Shown in pieces: positions 44,101 through 55,202 of a stretch of DNA of 64,000 nt. A program made the position numbers and the translations under genes. Positions within the stretch are counted from its first letter, which is position 1, and each line of letters begins with the position of its first letter. Origin of the DNA: Limonium bicolor. Taxonomy: Eukaryota > Streptophyta > Magnoliopsida > Caryophyllales > Plumbaginaceae. The stretch is from NCBI GenBank assembly GCA_023374045.1, contig CM041777.1:82516300-82580299 (forward strand). The letters are read 5' to 3'. The notes beneath the pieces were generated by a model. The model worked only from the letters and a program-made list of their open reading frames with translations, did no database searches and was not told the DNA's origin.

Positions 44101-45345
44101 TCAATGTTTTAGGTTTGTGAATTGGGACCCGGAGAAGGTTAAACAAACGACAGGCGACGTTGAACGGTGCAATCTTTCTTGTGACCTGCTTGCTAACGAG
44201 GTGTCCCTCGGCTTATGTGCTATCTGTTTAATTGCTATGACTAAGACAAGATAAAGCATGCAACCCCGGTTATATTTGTTCTCGTTGTGTATGTGTTTTC
44301 TTTTCACTAACCCACGAGACTTGAGATTGTTACTAACTAAGTTTAGTACTTACTGAGTTAAGGATAAGAGTTAAGTATTGGTGACTGTTGGTTAATACCC
44401 GTTAAGGTTTAACTAGCACATGGTAGGTAAGATTTTTACTAACTGGAACTTGAGTGAGGAAAACCGGGACTGACTCCGTCATGCATGCTAAGGAAAGGGG
44501 GACGGTATCTGAATCAGATCCGCCCTCCGCTTAAGGACTTGTCTTCGGACTTGTTGCCTAGGGCCGGTTGCCGGCTCAGCTACGCTGGACTCCCGTCCAA
44601 GGTAGGTGGCATTAAGATGGTGCGGTAGGATCACCTAAATCCTAGGTTTGAGATTAAGCTACAACCATTTCCTTTCTAGGAACGGTTTGTATACTGAGAT
44701 TAAGATAAGGTTAAGACAGAGGTAAGATAAGGAACTGAGGTTAAGGAAATCAGGTCTAAGGAGGGGGTTACTAACCCGCTTGATAAGGGAACGCTTGTGT
44801 CGTTCGTTGTGTATGAACTATGAATGTTCATCTGTGGATTGTTGTTTATAGCACTTCATATCATGCTGGTGTACTTAATCAATTTCCATGCTATCGACAA
44901 TTAGTCGTCGTAGCCCCGTTAGCTTGGGGGCCATGAGAGGGAGTACCAGCATTCGTGCTGACCCCCTCTAGGGGCTGTTTTTACACTTGCAGGTAAGAGG
45001 CCCATGAAGTCACTCCACGAGAGTAGGAGCGGTTAGACTTAGGATGGGTTGTTTATTTTGAATACGGGTTGCGCCTGTGCTCCCGTCTGTTTATATTGAA
45101 ACTGATGTAAGTTTGTGGCTATGTCTTAGATACTTAAACTCGGGTTGGTGGTATTTGGTTGGTGTATTTTGGGTGGTGTTTTGGTCGGTTATGTATTTTG
45201 GATAAGGTTTGTAAATTGATAAGGCCGGTATATTCTAACGATCACACCGTGGCAAGGTCCCGGAGTTTTTTATTTCCGCTGTGACGAATTCGATTAAGTG
45301 TTCAGTTTTGCGATAACCACGATTGGCTTTGGACGGGGTGTTACA
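41138..45345 (-). mobile_element. Giant solo LTR (4.2 kb), family L, inside the LINE
   Basis: Begins TGAAATACCCAAACTTA and ends GGGGTGTTACA, the same termini as the insert at 15107-20788. The LINE C-terminal region stops at its left edge and the RNase H domain starts at its right edge. The flanks TGAGG and GAAGG are a poor target duplication. On the minus strand it starts TGTAACACCCC with CAGCGGAAAT about 65 bases in. No coding domain. Contains the hairpin minisatellite at 43451-43855. Confidence 0.75.
43451..43855. repeat. Hairpin minisatellite, six units of 71-72 bp
   Basis: Units start at 43451, 43522, 43594, 43665, 43737 and 43808. Each contains an inverted repeat. Units 1, 3, 5 and 6 use GACCGACCTT with AAGGTCGGTC. 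Units 2 and 4 use GACCGAACTT with a matching AGTTCGGTC arm. Loops are about 18-21 bases, except unit 6 with 4. Confidence 0.9.
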
Positions 45346-45885
45346 GAAGGTTTCCCTCTCCTTTCTACTCTCCTAGGATTTGGCAACCTCCACCGGCGGG
45401 TTATCATAACATTTGTACTGGTATGCTTTCTAGTAGTCGTTATGGGGATCGGATCATAATTGGTCTCATCCGAGACGATCGCGGTTTGCCTATTGTAGTC
45501 TTCAATCGAAGAATTTCCAGCACCAGTAGTGTGCAGTATGCTGATATCAAAGCAAAAAGAATTGCCATGGAGCTTGCTATCTCGGCGGGTAGCCATAACA
45601 TTTGCATTGAATCAGTTGAATAATATTTCAAGGATGCCCTCAATTTGGGAGATATCAGAAGACCTAACGCCAGTTGGGAAAATATCTTGATGGTGAGAGG
45701 ATTACTATCTAATTTTGCTAGCATTATTAGATGTGATACTATTATGTATGATAATTATCTGACTAAGATTATCTGTAATTTGGGGAACCCTCTTTTTGAG
45801 AGTAATCGGGTGTGGTTGGGGGAGCATGTTCCCCCTAATATCAGTATGGCTTGTAAGCTAGATATGGATCTAGCATGACATGAGG
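45346..45885 (+). pseudogene. LINE ORF2 RNase H domain and 3' end
   Basis: The translation WQPPPAGYHNICTG, IIIGLIRDDRGLPIVV and IKAKRIAMELAIS is the C-terminal RNase H found in plant L1 elements. A stop after CIESVE at 45621 and an open continuation in the next frame show one frame change. The reading frame ends at 45878. Confidence 0.8.
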
Positions 45886-45961
45886 GTCTTTTCCCCTTGT
45901 GCTTGCTATGTGTTTATATATGGTCACAATATTCTTAAAAAAAAGGGATGTAGCCCATCAT

Positions 45962-47268
45962 CAATGAGTTAGGGCCATAATAGTAGCGCAGTATTTGAGG
46001 CCAGACTTATTTGAACTGTCCATGCAATGTATCTTTTCTTTGGGCTACTTTATGGGCATGCATAAGTGAAGAAAGGTTTCGCCAATTAGTGAATTTAGCT
46101 TTGGTGATTTTCTTAACATATTTCTAGTGTCATGTCATCATAATATATTTTTTTATTGTGTAGTAAATCCACCCATTACTCATCACTCCAATAATAAAGA
46201 AGTTTTCTTCTGTGTTTTCTTAATTCTGGATTGCAACATCAGATCTAAATTAATCAAAAACCGGTCTAAAAAAAACATACTAGTAATTCCTAAATCCTAA
46301 CTCTTGTAAAGACTTACTACTAACTAGCAGCGTTCAAAATTCATTTGGTTTGTAGTACGCTAATCCTGAGGAACGGTTGTCTCAGGTTTCATTGGTAATA
46401 TTCCTATAGTCTATTGCACGTCCCAGTTCTCACTTGTAAGCGAAAAAACTAAATCTCTCTAACAATTGTACGGATCACTAGAGAAATATAAAAAAAGAAA
46501 AGATTAAAACTACAATTTGTATAAAAAAAATTGTAAAACACAAAGGAAGAAGAAGAAATCTCAAACTAGGAATCCATAACAAACCAGAATTTTGCACAAC
46601 TATTGAGACATAGGTGACAAAGAAAATAACAATGATAAAGAGATTAAAAAATATCATCTAATTGTATGTAGAACGAATGACTTTGATAAATACCAAGTTT
46701 CTAAAACCCTGGCATGCTTTGCTGGTGGATGTTTGTACATAAAACGAATCATCATTTTGAAAATTCTCACCCATTGGGTACACTTTGATTTTGCTTCTAA
46801 ATTTAAGAGCTATGATCTTAAGCTGCTAAAAAAAGAGAGAGAAAGCCTCAAGAATTGCATGTGGGTGGTTTCTGCCTGATCTTGGCCTCTTTTATTTTCA
46901 GTTGTGGCAGTAGATCTATCTTAGCAAATACAGAACTTCCAAATTTGAATCTCTCTCTTTTTTTTGCTGATATGATTCAAAGTTTTTGCGCTACGCAAGC
47001 GCATTGATTATCCTATTGTCTTACTATTTCTGTCTCAGGTTTTCAAACAGCTTTTAAAACTCCAAATAACATTTTCCTTTTTATGTGTTTTGCTGTTGTT
47101 AATATATTTCATTCTGGAACAATATTTCACTACACTTGCACTTCTTTTAGGAAGAGTTCCTCTTACCAAAACTATCTCAAGCTTTAAACACTTTTACAGC
47201 TTGAGTTATACTTTTACGCTTGCTTGGCTTGGGTTGACAATTATAAGACTGCTATCTGTACTTCCCTT
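45962..47268. other. Noncoding, no gene seen
   Basis: AT-rich intergenic or intronic DNA between the LINE and Copia C1. Confidence 0.5.
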
Positions 47269-47273
47269 TTTCA

Positions 47274-47582
47274 TATTGGAATAATGGGCTTCAGCCCATA
47301 ATCCATTCTAGAAGTCCATCTAAGTCTAGATTATATTTGCATAATTCAGTTTAGATTTCCTTGTATATTCTGTTTAGATTTGCTTTATCTCTAGGCTAGT
47401 TTTAATTCCTTAAATCACTACTAGTTAGTTGTATGTGAAGATTTATATATACATGTATCGACATTGTAAAATATATACGAGAACGCAATCAGTAATACAA
47501 TATATTACATTCATCAAATTCCAGCAACATTAGTTCCCTCACATACACGTTCGCAAACACACAAACTAGTAGAAATCGGTTA
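47274..47582 (+). repeat. 5' LTR of Copia C1
   Basis: 309 bp, ending in CGGTTA directly before the primer binding site TGGTATCAGAGC at 47583-47594. Confidence 0.85.
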
Positions 47583-47594
47583 TGGTATCAGAGC
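47583..47594 (+). other. Primer binding site of Copia C1
   Basis: TGGTATCAGAGC, complementary to initiator methionine tRNA, abuts the LTR. Confidence 0.85.
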
Positions 47595-47674
47595 TTAGGA
47601 ATTCTTTCCTTTCTCAGTTACAAAGTTCTATCAGTCGACTCAGTAGTATAAACTATTTTCTTCTACCACTAGCA

Positions 47675-48660
47675 ATGGCAGACGGCAAGAATACACAGAA
47701 GGAGAAGATGGCACACTCGTCCAACAGCAGCAGTGCAATTGACGTCAACGATCCAATTTATGTCCATGCCGCTGAAAATCCAGGACTACTTCTTGCACCT
47801 AAGTTCAACGGTACTGGATTTTTAGGGTGGAAATGCGACATGGTACAGCATTGAAATCCAAGAACAAGTATGGATTTGTGACAGGAAGTGTAAAAAGACC
47901 AGATGAGGCGGATACCTTGCGGGTTACTGCGTGGGAGCGATCCAAATCGCTGGTACTTTTCTTGATCAAAACAGCACTGGGGCGAGTGTGATCCAGAGTG
48001 AGCGTATTGCGACGATCCCAAAGAAATTTGGGATTCCTTATGCGAGAGGTATGAGCACACCAATCTAGCAGTTTTTCATTCCTGAAACGAGAATTAGCAG
48101 AAGTTAGACAGGGAGAAGATTCGGTGATAGTGTATTACAATAAACTGAAGAAAACTTGGGGGGAACTTGATTTAGCTCGACCCGCACAAAAGTGTTCTTG
48201 CGGGAATTGTACCTGTGGCGTTAACAAGTCCATAAAGAAGGCGAAGGATGAGGAGAAACTGGTGCATTTTCTCATGGGTTTGAATCGCAATTTCTGTCAA
48301 TCAGAGGACAGATACTAGCAATGAAAGAAATTCCAACTCTCGACAAGGCCTTTTCGCTAGTTGCTCAGGAGGAAGAGCAGCGAGGCAAGGATGAGGTAAA
48401 AGAAGAGGCTATGTCGTTTTATAGTCAAGGGGTGGAAAATCAGAGAAACCCTGGAAAGGAGTAGATTCAGACAAGAGAAAACTCACCTGTAGCTTCTGCA
48501 AAAAAGACCGGGCATACCTTTGAAGAGTGCTATCAGAGGCGCAAATGCACCCATTGTAAGAAAACGGGACATTATGCTTCAGAGTGTTACCAATTACATG
48601 GCAGAGAAGGCATACTACACGCAAGCAAGAGCTGCAAAGCTGCAAATGTTGCGAGTGAAC
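47675..48660 (+). pseudogene. gag of Copia C1
   Basis: Starts MADGKNTQKEKMAHSS. DPIYVHAAENPGLLLAPKFN and LGWK mark the gag N-terminus. LKRELAEVRQGEDSVIVYYN and LVHFLMGLNRNF are the central helices. Near 48500-48600 two CCHC knuckles are visible across frames (CSFCKK..., CTHCKKTGHYASEC). At least five frame changes or stops break it. Confidence 0.8.
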
Positions 48661-48854
48661 AAGCGTAAGGTACCGAGATGGAAAGCAAGATGACAGGCTG
48701 ACCCCAAAACAGCTTCAACAGATAGTGGAACTTATTCGCAACAGCAATTCAAGTCCGGGAGCGAAAACAAAACACCAAACTACTGCAATTTCTCAGGTAT
48801 TAACTCATTTACCTTTCAAGTAAGCAATGTTTGATGGGAAGTGATACCCAGAGT

Positions 48855-49930
48855 ACTTTTGATGGCAAATGGGTAATCGATTCCAGTGCCACCGATCATA
48901 TGTCGGGAGCTAGGTTTTTATTTCGCAACTGGAAAAATTTGCAAAGCCACAAAACTGTTATATTACCTGATGGCCGACCGCAGCTGATAGAAATGGTGGG
49001 AGATGTGAAAATTGGGGAAGATTTCTGGTTGAAAGATGTTCTGTATGTACCCGATTTTCAGTTCAACTTAGTCCAGTGAGGAAGATGACAGAGCAATTTC
49101 AGTGTGCAGTGTTATTTGACTCGTCTGGTTGTTTCGTACAGGGCCTTACGAGAGGGAAGGCTGATCGAGTTGGGCAATCTCTGGGTGGGCTGTACGTGTT
49201 GGATAAAGCCCACATCAATGTCGTGCTGGGCTCAAAGATGTTCGCGGGCCGGGAAAGGCTGGGCTTCGTCGCTACTGTCAGTCCGAGAGCAGAGGCGCTG
49301 CACATTAAGTTGGGCCACGTCCCTTTGCCTAAGTTAGTTAAGATGGGCTTAATAAAGACAGTGATTTCCCTTCTAATTTTGCTTGTGATGTGTGTTACAA
49401 GGCTAGAGCGCAAAGACTACCGTTTAATAATTCGTTGAGTAGTACTGAAAGAATTTTTGAAATGTTGCACATTGATGTTTGGGGTCCATTTAGCAGTGAC
49501 ACTTATAATGGTTATCGTTATTTCGTATGCTTTGTTGATGATTTCTCGCTTCTCAACCTGGGTTCACCTTATAAACACAAGTGAGAAGCTTGGGAAACAG
49601 TTGTCCATTTTCTTAAGATGGTGAAACGTCAGTTTGACACAAAGGTGAAAGTTGTCAGAACAGATAATGCAAAGGAGCTAGGCAGTTCTAATGCAGGGAA
49701 AACCTTTTATGCTCGAGAAGGAATTGTGAACCCAGACCACTTGTGCTTACACGCCGCAACAAAATGCTGTTGTTGAACGAAAACACACATATTTGCTTGA
49801 GACAGCCAGAGCAATATTCTTCCAGTCTGGTATTCCTATAGCTTACTGGGGTGAGTGTATTTTACATGCGACGTATCTGATTAATCGGCTTCCAACAAAG
49901 GCTTTGAACGGAGAACGCCTTTTGAAAGTT
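48855..49930 (+). pseudogene. Protease and integrase of Copia C1
   Basis: The protease active-site region reads WVIDSSATDHMSG, where the family has DSGATDH. LPDGRPQLIEMVGDV and LKDVLYVPDFQFNLV follow. Integrase shows the HHCC zinc motif (LHIKLGHVPLPKL, CDVCYKARAQRLPF), the first catalytic Asp in LHIDVWGPF, and after several frame breaks [20 protein letters not shown] with the catalytic Glu present. Confidence 0.8.
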
Positions 49931-50559
49931 TACACGGTCAACAACCAGATTACAAGGTGATACGCTCCTTTGGATGCTTATGCTACAAGACTATTTACAT
50001 AACAAGGAGGAAAGTTTAATCCAAAGGGAGAGGCTTGTATCTACTTAGGACAAGATCCGAGAAAGAAGGTTACAAGGTTGGGTATAGTTTCGCGTGTTGT
50101 TGAGGTTAGTAGAGATGTCAAGTTTCATGACAATGTTTTCCCTTTCAAACATGGCCTTGATCGGGACGTTTATGTCCCACGTGAGGAGCACGTTCCTAGC
50201 GGTATGCAGCCCTATCTCGTTGATGATGACGTCCAGCCGAGTTCACATGATGAGCCGGACTTGGTTGACCAATTCGGTGATGACGTGGGTGTTCGACGTT
50301 CCACACGTGCCAGTCGCATGCCCAGTTACTTGGAAGGATTACGTTTGTAACACGGCTTTCCAAGACGTGTTAGATGAACGAGTTTATAGCACTCAGAAGT
50401 CTGAGCTGGGTCTAGCAAGTTTAACTGATATACGACCCACTCAGTCGGTTGTACTCCTTTCACCTGCATTGTCAGCCAACGTGGATATGGCAGAACCGAG
50501 TTGTTACAAAGAGGCTGCTCTACATGAACACTGGCAAAAGGCCATGCATGAATAGCTTC

Positions 50560-51210
50560 AAGCTCTGGAGAAGAATGATACGTGGGAAGTTGTGTCTTTA
50601 CCCAAGGGTAAAGCTGGTTGGTTGCAAATGGGTATACAGAGTTAAACTTAAATCAGATGGAACTCTTGAGCGCTATAAAGCACGGTTAGTGGCTAAAGGG
50701 TTTACTCAGCGACATGGTCTGGATTATAATGAAACTTTTTCTCCTGTTGTCAAGTTAACCACCATACGAGCACTAATCGTGGTTGCACTTCACAAGGGTT
50801 GGGTTATTAATCAGTTGGATGTGAATAATGCTTTTCTCCATGGCCATCTTGATGAGGAGGTATACATGCGGGTACCCCCTGGTCTTGACGTGGCTGGTGC
50901 CAACAAGGCTTGTCATCTGAAGAAGTCGCTGTATGGTCTCAAACAAGCCTCCCGACAGTGGGTTTCTAAGCTTGCCACTTTTCTGCATACTCTGAATTTT
51001 CATCAGTCCAAAAATGATTATTCCTTGTTCCATAAGAAGAGCGACAATGGAGTTGTTTTCATTGCAGTTTATGTCGATGATATGCTCGTGGTTGGGGACA
51101 GGCAAAGTGATATTGATGCTGTCAAGCGAGCTTTGGATTTGAACTTTAAGATCAAGGATCTTGGTACTTTGCATTATTTTCTTGGCATCGAGTTTATTCC
51201 CACACACTAA
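50560..51210 (+). pseudogene. Reverse transcriptase of Copia C1
   Basis: The best preserved part of C1: [71 protein letters not shown], then the catalytic YVDD at 51070-51081 and IKDLGTLHYFLGIEF. A frame change follows at about 51205. Confidence 0.9.
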
Positions 51211-52064
51211 CGGGCTACATCCTTTCTCAGCGCAAGTTTTGCAAGGACCTCATAGCGGAGAGTGGTTGTCAAGATTCTCATCCTACCAAAGGCCCCATGG
51301 TGGTTGGCAAACCCCTGCTAGTTAATGACGGAACTCCTCTTGCTGATCCGTTTGTCTACTGTAAATTGGTCGGTAAACTGAATTACCTTTCCAATACTCG
51401 GCCAAAATATTAGCTACACTGTTCAAGTTCTAAGCCAATTCATGCAGTGCCCTACAGATGTCCATATGCAGGCAGCTCTACATGCCCTATGTTATATCAA
51501 AGGGACCATGAATTATGGGATAGTCCTCTCTACAGAGTCACGTGTTTCCTTGGATTTTTGGCATACTGTGATTCAGATTGGGCGGCCTGCCCTAACACCA
51601 GGAAGTCAGTCTCTGGTTATTACATTTTCCTTGGTAATAGTCCCATCTCCAGGAAAAAAAAAGAAACAAGGGTTCAGTTTCACTCTCTAGTGCGGAAGCT
51701 GAATATCGATCTCTTCGGCATGTTACAACTGAACTTAATTGGTTGACACGCCTTTTGCATGAACTTGGTGTTGCTAATATTGCCCGGTCCCAGTCAAGTG
51801 TGATAATCAGTCGACGATTCATATAGCGCGCAATCCAGTCTTGCACGAGCGGACCAAACATATTGAAATCGACTGTCATTTTGTGCGTGAGAAAATTCAA
51901 CAAGGTCTCATCGATGTTGTCTACACCCACACAACGACCAACTGGCCGATATGTTAACAAAGGCACTTCCAGGCAGCAGGTACAAAGATCAGCTTCAGCG
52001 TCTAGGAATGACCGGCAGCGATACTCCAAGCCTTGGCAATTTTGCTTGCCTGGGGCTTGCGGGA
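51211..52064 (+). pseudogene. RNase H end of Copia C1
   Basis: Fragments LVGKLNYLSNT-like, [20 protein letters not shown] and ISRKKK mark RNase H. Downstream only scattered frames match ([24 protein letters not shown] sequence at about 51790-51860). A G-rich tract precedes the 3' LTR at 52065. Confidence 0.75.
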
Positions 52065-52550
52065 TATTGGAATAATGGGCTTCATCCCATAATCCATTCT
52101 AGAAGTCCATCTAAGTCTAGATTATATTTGCATAATTCAGTTTAGATTTCCTTGTATATTCTGTTTAGATTTGCTTTTATCTCTAGGCTAGTTTTGATTC
52201 CTTAAATCACTACTAGTTAGTTGTATGTGAAGATTTATATATACATGTATCGACATTGTAAAATATACGAGAACGCAATCAGTAATACAATATATTACAT
52301 TCATCAAATTCCATTTATAGGTTGTATTTGGATGTGGAGGGTACTCTTTTTCCTCTTTAGGCTTTTTCCCACTGGGTTTTGCTTAGAGAGGTTTTAATGA
52401 GGTCCAACTATTCCCATCCACCTGAGTAATCAGGCTTCTTTATTAATATAAGGCGTAAGCCCAAATTATCATAAAAAAAAATCAAATTCCAGCAACATTA
52501 GTTCCCTCACATACACGTTCGCAAACACACAAACTACCAGAAATCTGTTA
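52065..52550 (+). repeat. 3' LTR of Copia C1, carrying a LINE fragment
   Basis: Matches the 5' LTR closely. The 178 bp excess is a 167 bp LINE end plus an 11 bp target duplication. Confidence 0.85.
52314..52480 (+). mobile_element. 5'-truncated LINE 3' end (167 bp)
   Basis: Flanked by a perfect 11 bp duplication ATCAAATTCCA at 52303-52313 and 52481-52491, and ended by eight or nine A. The text CTCTTTTTCCTCTTTAGGC and GAGGTTTTAATGAGG is the conserved 3' UTR wording of plant L1 elements. Confidence 0.9.
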
Positions 52551-52555
52551 TTTCA

Positions 52556-53921
52556 ATCCTTAACATTCCTAAAAGAATGCTGGGTAGACCGGTAACAGTA
52601 ATACAAATCGTTTATACCTGCTTTGCCCTTCATATTCTCCTTATTTTGAATAAAACCATGTATCAGTATGTGTAGAAATTAATTTGCCCAAGCGTTTTAT
52701 GTTAAACAACATACCTTTGTACTTATGAACTGATAAAGAAGTCATTTAGAACCCCTTAAATAACTTAACTGCCGCTACCTCAATTATACTTATTATTATT
52801 TTATTTGCATGTGCATTGAAACAAGGAAAGAAGTACAGATGCTGTTTAAAACTTCACTTAGAACTTCACTCATATAAAATACCCGTTGTCCAAACTTTTA
52901 GGTGCTGTTATTACACTCTGGACTTTATATTTCTGCATTCTTGAGCTGTAACGAATACAGCCCACATAAAACTCTTTTCTGCCTCTAAGCTGTTGGAAAA
53001 GGCAAATTCTGTGTGATTATAAACTGAAATTGAAAATGATGTGTGATCAGCTTGAGACAGAAATTTCAAGGTTTTGCACTGTTTCGTGGAAAAATAAGCT
53101 GAGCTCTATACGAACAGTTTTTACGAGTAAATTTAATCCTATTTGTCCTGGCTTTAATTTTCTATTAGAAATATAGAAGAGACTTGGATTGAAATCGAGG
53201 AACACTTGTAAACATTTATTTCAGGATCGAACCTAAATTTCTGACCAGGTTCTGAATTTCGATAAATGTATAATGTGCTTAAGTTATGATCTGATTTTTC
53301 TTCTAATTTGCCTTTTAACAATGAGTATATATAAACTGTTTGATTTAAAATTTTCTAAGGGACAGTACGTAAAAGTGAATCTTCATTTTGAAATATTTTT
53401 CTGAAATCTTTTTTACACATGCTTACAGAAATCTTTGCTTCTGTCCACTAGTTAAAAATGCATGTTCATTTCTACTTTTACTTTGATTGTCTCTTTTAAA
53501 GCTTCACTAGCATCTGTTAAGGGCTGAAAATCATGGCAAAAAAACAGCCTTTAGTTGCTTCAGTTACGCTGCTAGAAAAATGCAGTTCATATGTTGCTGT
53601 TTACAACGTTTTTGTTCAAATTGAATCAGGATTCCTGCTGTGATAAAAACGATCAGGATACTCATTTATCATTTGCTGTCATGTTCTCTGTTTATTCTCC
53701 CTGCTCTAACTAAGACTTGTTCAGTCGTATGCGTATTTTGACAAACTGCAAACTATTTTTAATTGCTTTGAACTGTAACAAGATGCTTCAATTTTTTGCT
53801 TATCTGTATATGGGCTGATAAAAGCATTTTCAAGGTTGATATTGCTTGATTTTTTCTGGCTTGTTTCATTGGGTGGAAGTACCACCTTTAGCAGGGTCTT
53901 GTTTAAGCTTTGTGTGTTATA
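52556..53921. other. Noncoding, no gene seen
   Basis: T-rich sequence without coding signal. It could be intronic, as suggested by the exon-like segments at 60788 and 63778. Confidence 0.4.
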
Positions 53922-53937
53922 TTATGCGTTACTTACA

Positions 53938-54238
53938 ATTCGCCACCGTAGTATTCTTTGGGCGTCACGGTGCTACATCTTTTGGGCAATTTGCAGAGAA
54001 ATAATATGGTGTTCGAGAGCAAAGAACCAAGCTGGAAGGATGTGGCTGATTCAGTCAAACGGAATTGCATAGAATGGAGCAGACAAGAATTACAGATTCC
54101 TACTTACGTCTCCTTCTTCCACAAATCTTTTTAATCTCCTGTATAACTACTGTGCTTGTATTGTATTTTTCGGCGAGAATTCTATTATGCCACAGTATTG
54201 CCGCTAAAACTGGAACATCCATCATATATCAAAAAAAA
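53938..54238 (+). mobile_element. 5'-truncated LINE 3' end (301 bp)
   Basis: Perfect 16 bp target duplication TTATGCGTTACTTACA at 53922-53937 and 54239-54254, with an eight-A tail. The interior contains, across two frames, FWAICREI followed by VFESKEPSWKDVADSVKRNC, which resembles the very C-terminal region of plant LINE ORF2. It derives from a different LINE subfamily than the copy in C1. Confidence 0.85.
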
Positions 54239-54254
54239 TTATGCGTTACTTACA

Positions 54255-54908
54255 CAGTAACACAGTCAGCCTAATGACCTAAGCTTTGCTCAATTAATAA
54301 GAACTGATTGACTATGCAACATCAACTGTTGGCTAAATCATAGTTCCCTTCCCATAATTATTGCCACGTTTTCTTTTAGTTTTACATTTGATCATAAACT
54401 GTATTATGTCTTGGATAACTTGCGTCTGTTTGGCCTAATTAAACCTTGTAACTAAAGAAGTTACACAATTTGCTACCACGCACCGCAGCTATCCGTGCAT
54501 ACTATAAGAATACCCAATACTTCAGATTCTGCCCACTGGCTGAACCCGATTAACTGCTGTTGTATGCTTCTTTAAAATGCAGTTTTCTGTTGCAATAATG
54601 GGTCAATGTGCGGCAAGGATTTAAGATGTTTATGAGCGACAAAGTGAAAATTGAGGATTGGGATAAGTAACGTAGATGACAGGATTACACAAAACTACAG
54701 TATTACATAGTCTACTAGAGTTCTATCTGTTTTCACAGTTTTAAAGTTGCTAAAGGTGAAGATACTATAAATCTGTGTGGACGGCCTTCTCTTAGTCGTA
54801 CTTATTTGACAAACTCGAAACTAATAAACAATACTGATGGCACTGTTCTGAAATAAGCTCTTGGTTGTGGTCATTTTCTTGAGTTAGAAATCTAAACTAT
54901 TCTTGATG
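54255..54908. other. Noncoding, no gene seen
   Basis: Spacer between the LINE fragment and Copia C2. Confidence 0.45.
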
Positions 54909-55142
54909 TGTGGAGATATATGTTACACGTTTATATTTCAATAAGGAACTAGTTTACAGTTTCTAGTTCACTCTGTTAGTTTTCTTATACGCTGCGTTTT
55001 ATCAACTGTGTGCGCTACTATATATAGCGGCCACTTCTCTTTCTGTAATAAGTCCTTCACTTACGAAGTCATCTTCTCAGTTTTGAATACAAAGCTCAGT
55101 TATCGTTTCCTGCAAACTCGTATCGCTTTGCATATCCTTACA
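54909..55142 (+). repeat. 5' LTR of Copia C2 (234 bp)
   Basis: TGTGGAGATATA...ATATCCTTACA, canonical TG...CA ends, followed at once by the primer binding site TGGTATTAGAGC at 55143-55154. Confidence 0.9.
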
Positions 55143-55154
55143 TGGTATTAGAGC
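55143..55154 (+). other. Primer binding site of Copia C2
   Basis: TGGTATTAGAGC, one base from the initiator methionine tRNA complement. Confidence 0.85.
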
Positions 55155-55202
55155 TTGATGTGAGGATTGCAGTTGATTTGATCAGAGAATAGTTACGACA
55201 AG

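Larger units (their letters stand above)
36833..45948 (+). mobile_element. L1-type LINE (about 4.9 kb) split by a giant solo LTR
   Basis: Flanked by a perfect 13 bp target duplication TGTAGCCCATCAT at 36820-36832 and 45949-45961, and ended by a short A tract after ATATTCTT. ORF2 domains are in order: apurinic endonuclease, reverse transcriptase, a C-terminal region and RNase H. The solo LTR at 41138-45345 separates the last two. The 930 bp before the endonuclease carry no recognisable ORF1 or zinc knuckle. Multiple frameshifts make it inactive. Confidence 0.9.
47274..52550 (+). mobile_element. Copia element C1 (5.3 kb) with TA...TA termini
   Basis: A perfect 5 bp target duplication TTTCA at 47269-47273 and 52551-52555 fixes both ends. 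LTRs of about 309 bp start TATTGGAATAATGGGC and end in GTTA instead of TG...CA. They differ at only about eight positions apart from a LINE fragment in the 3' LTR. Order gag, protease, integrase, RT, RNase H defines Ty1/copia. Confidence 0.9.

Noticed and set aside
50773..51207. 144-codon minus-strand open frame
   Set aside because: Antisense to the well preserved reverse transcriptase of Copia C1.
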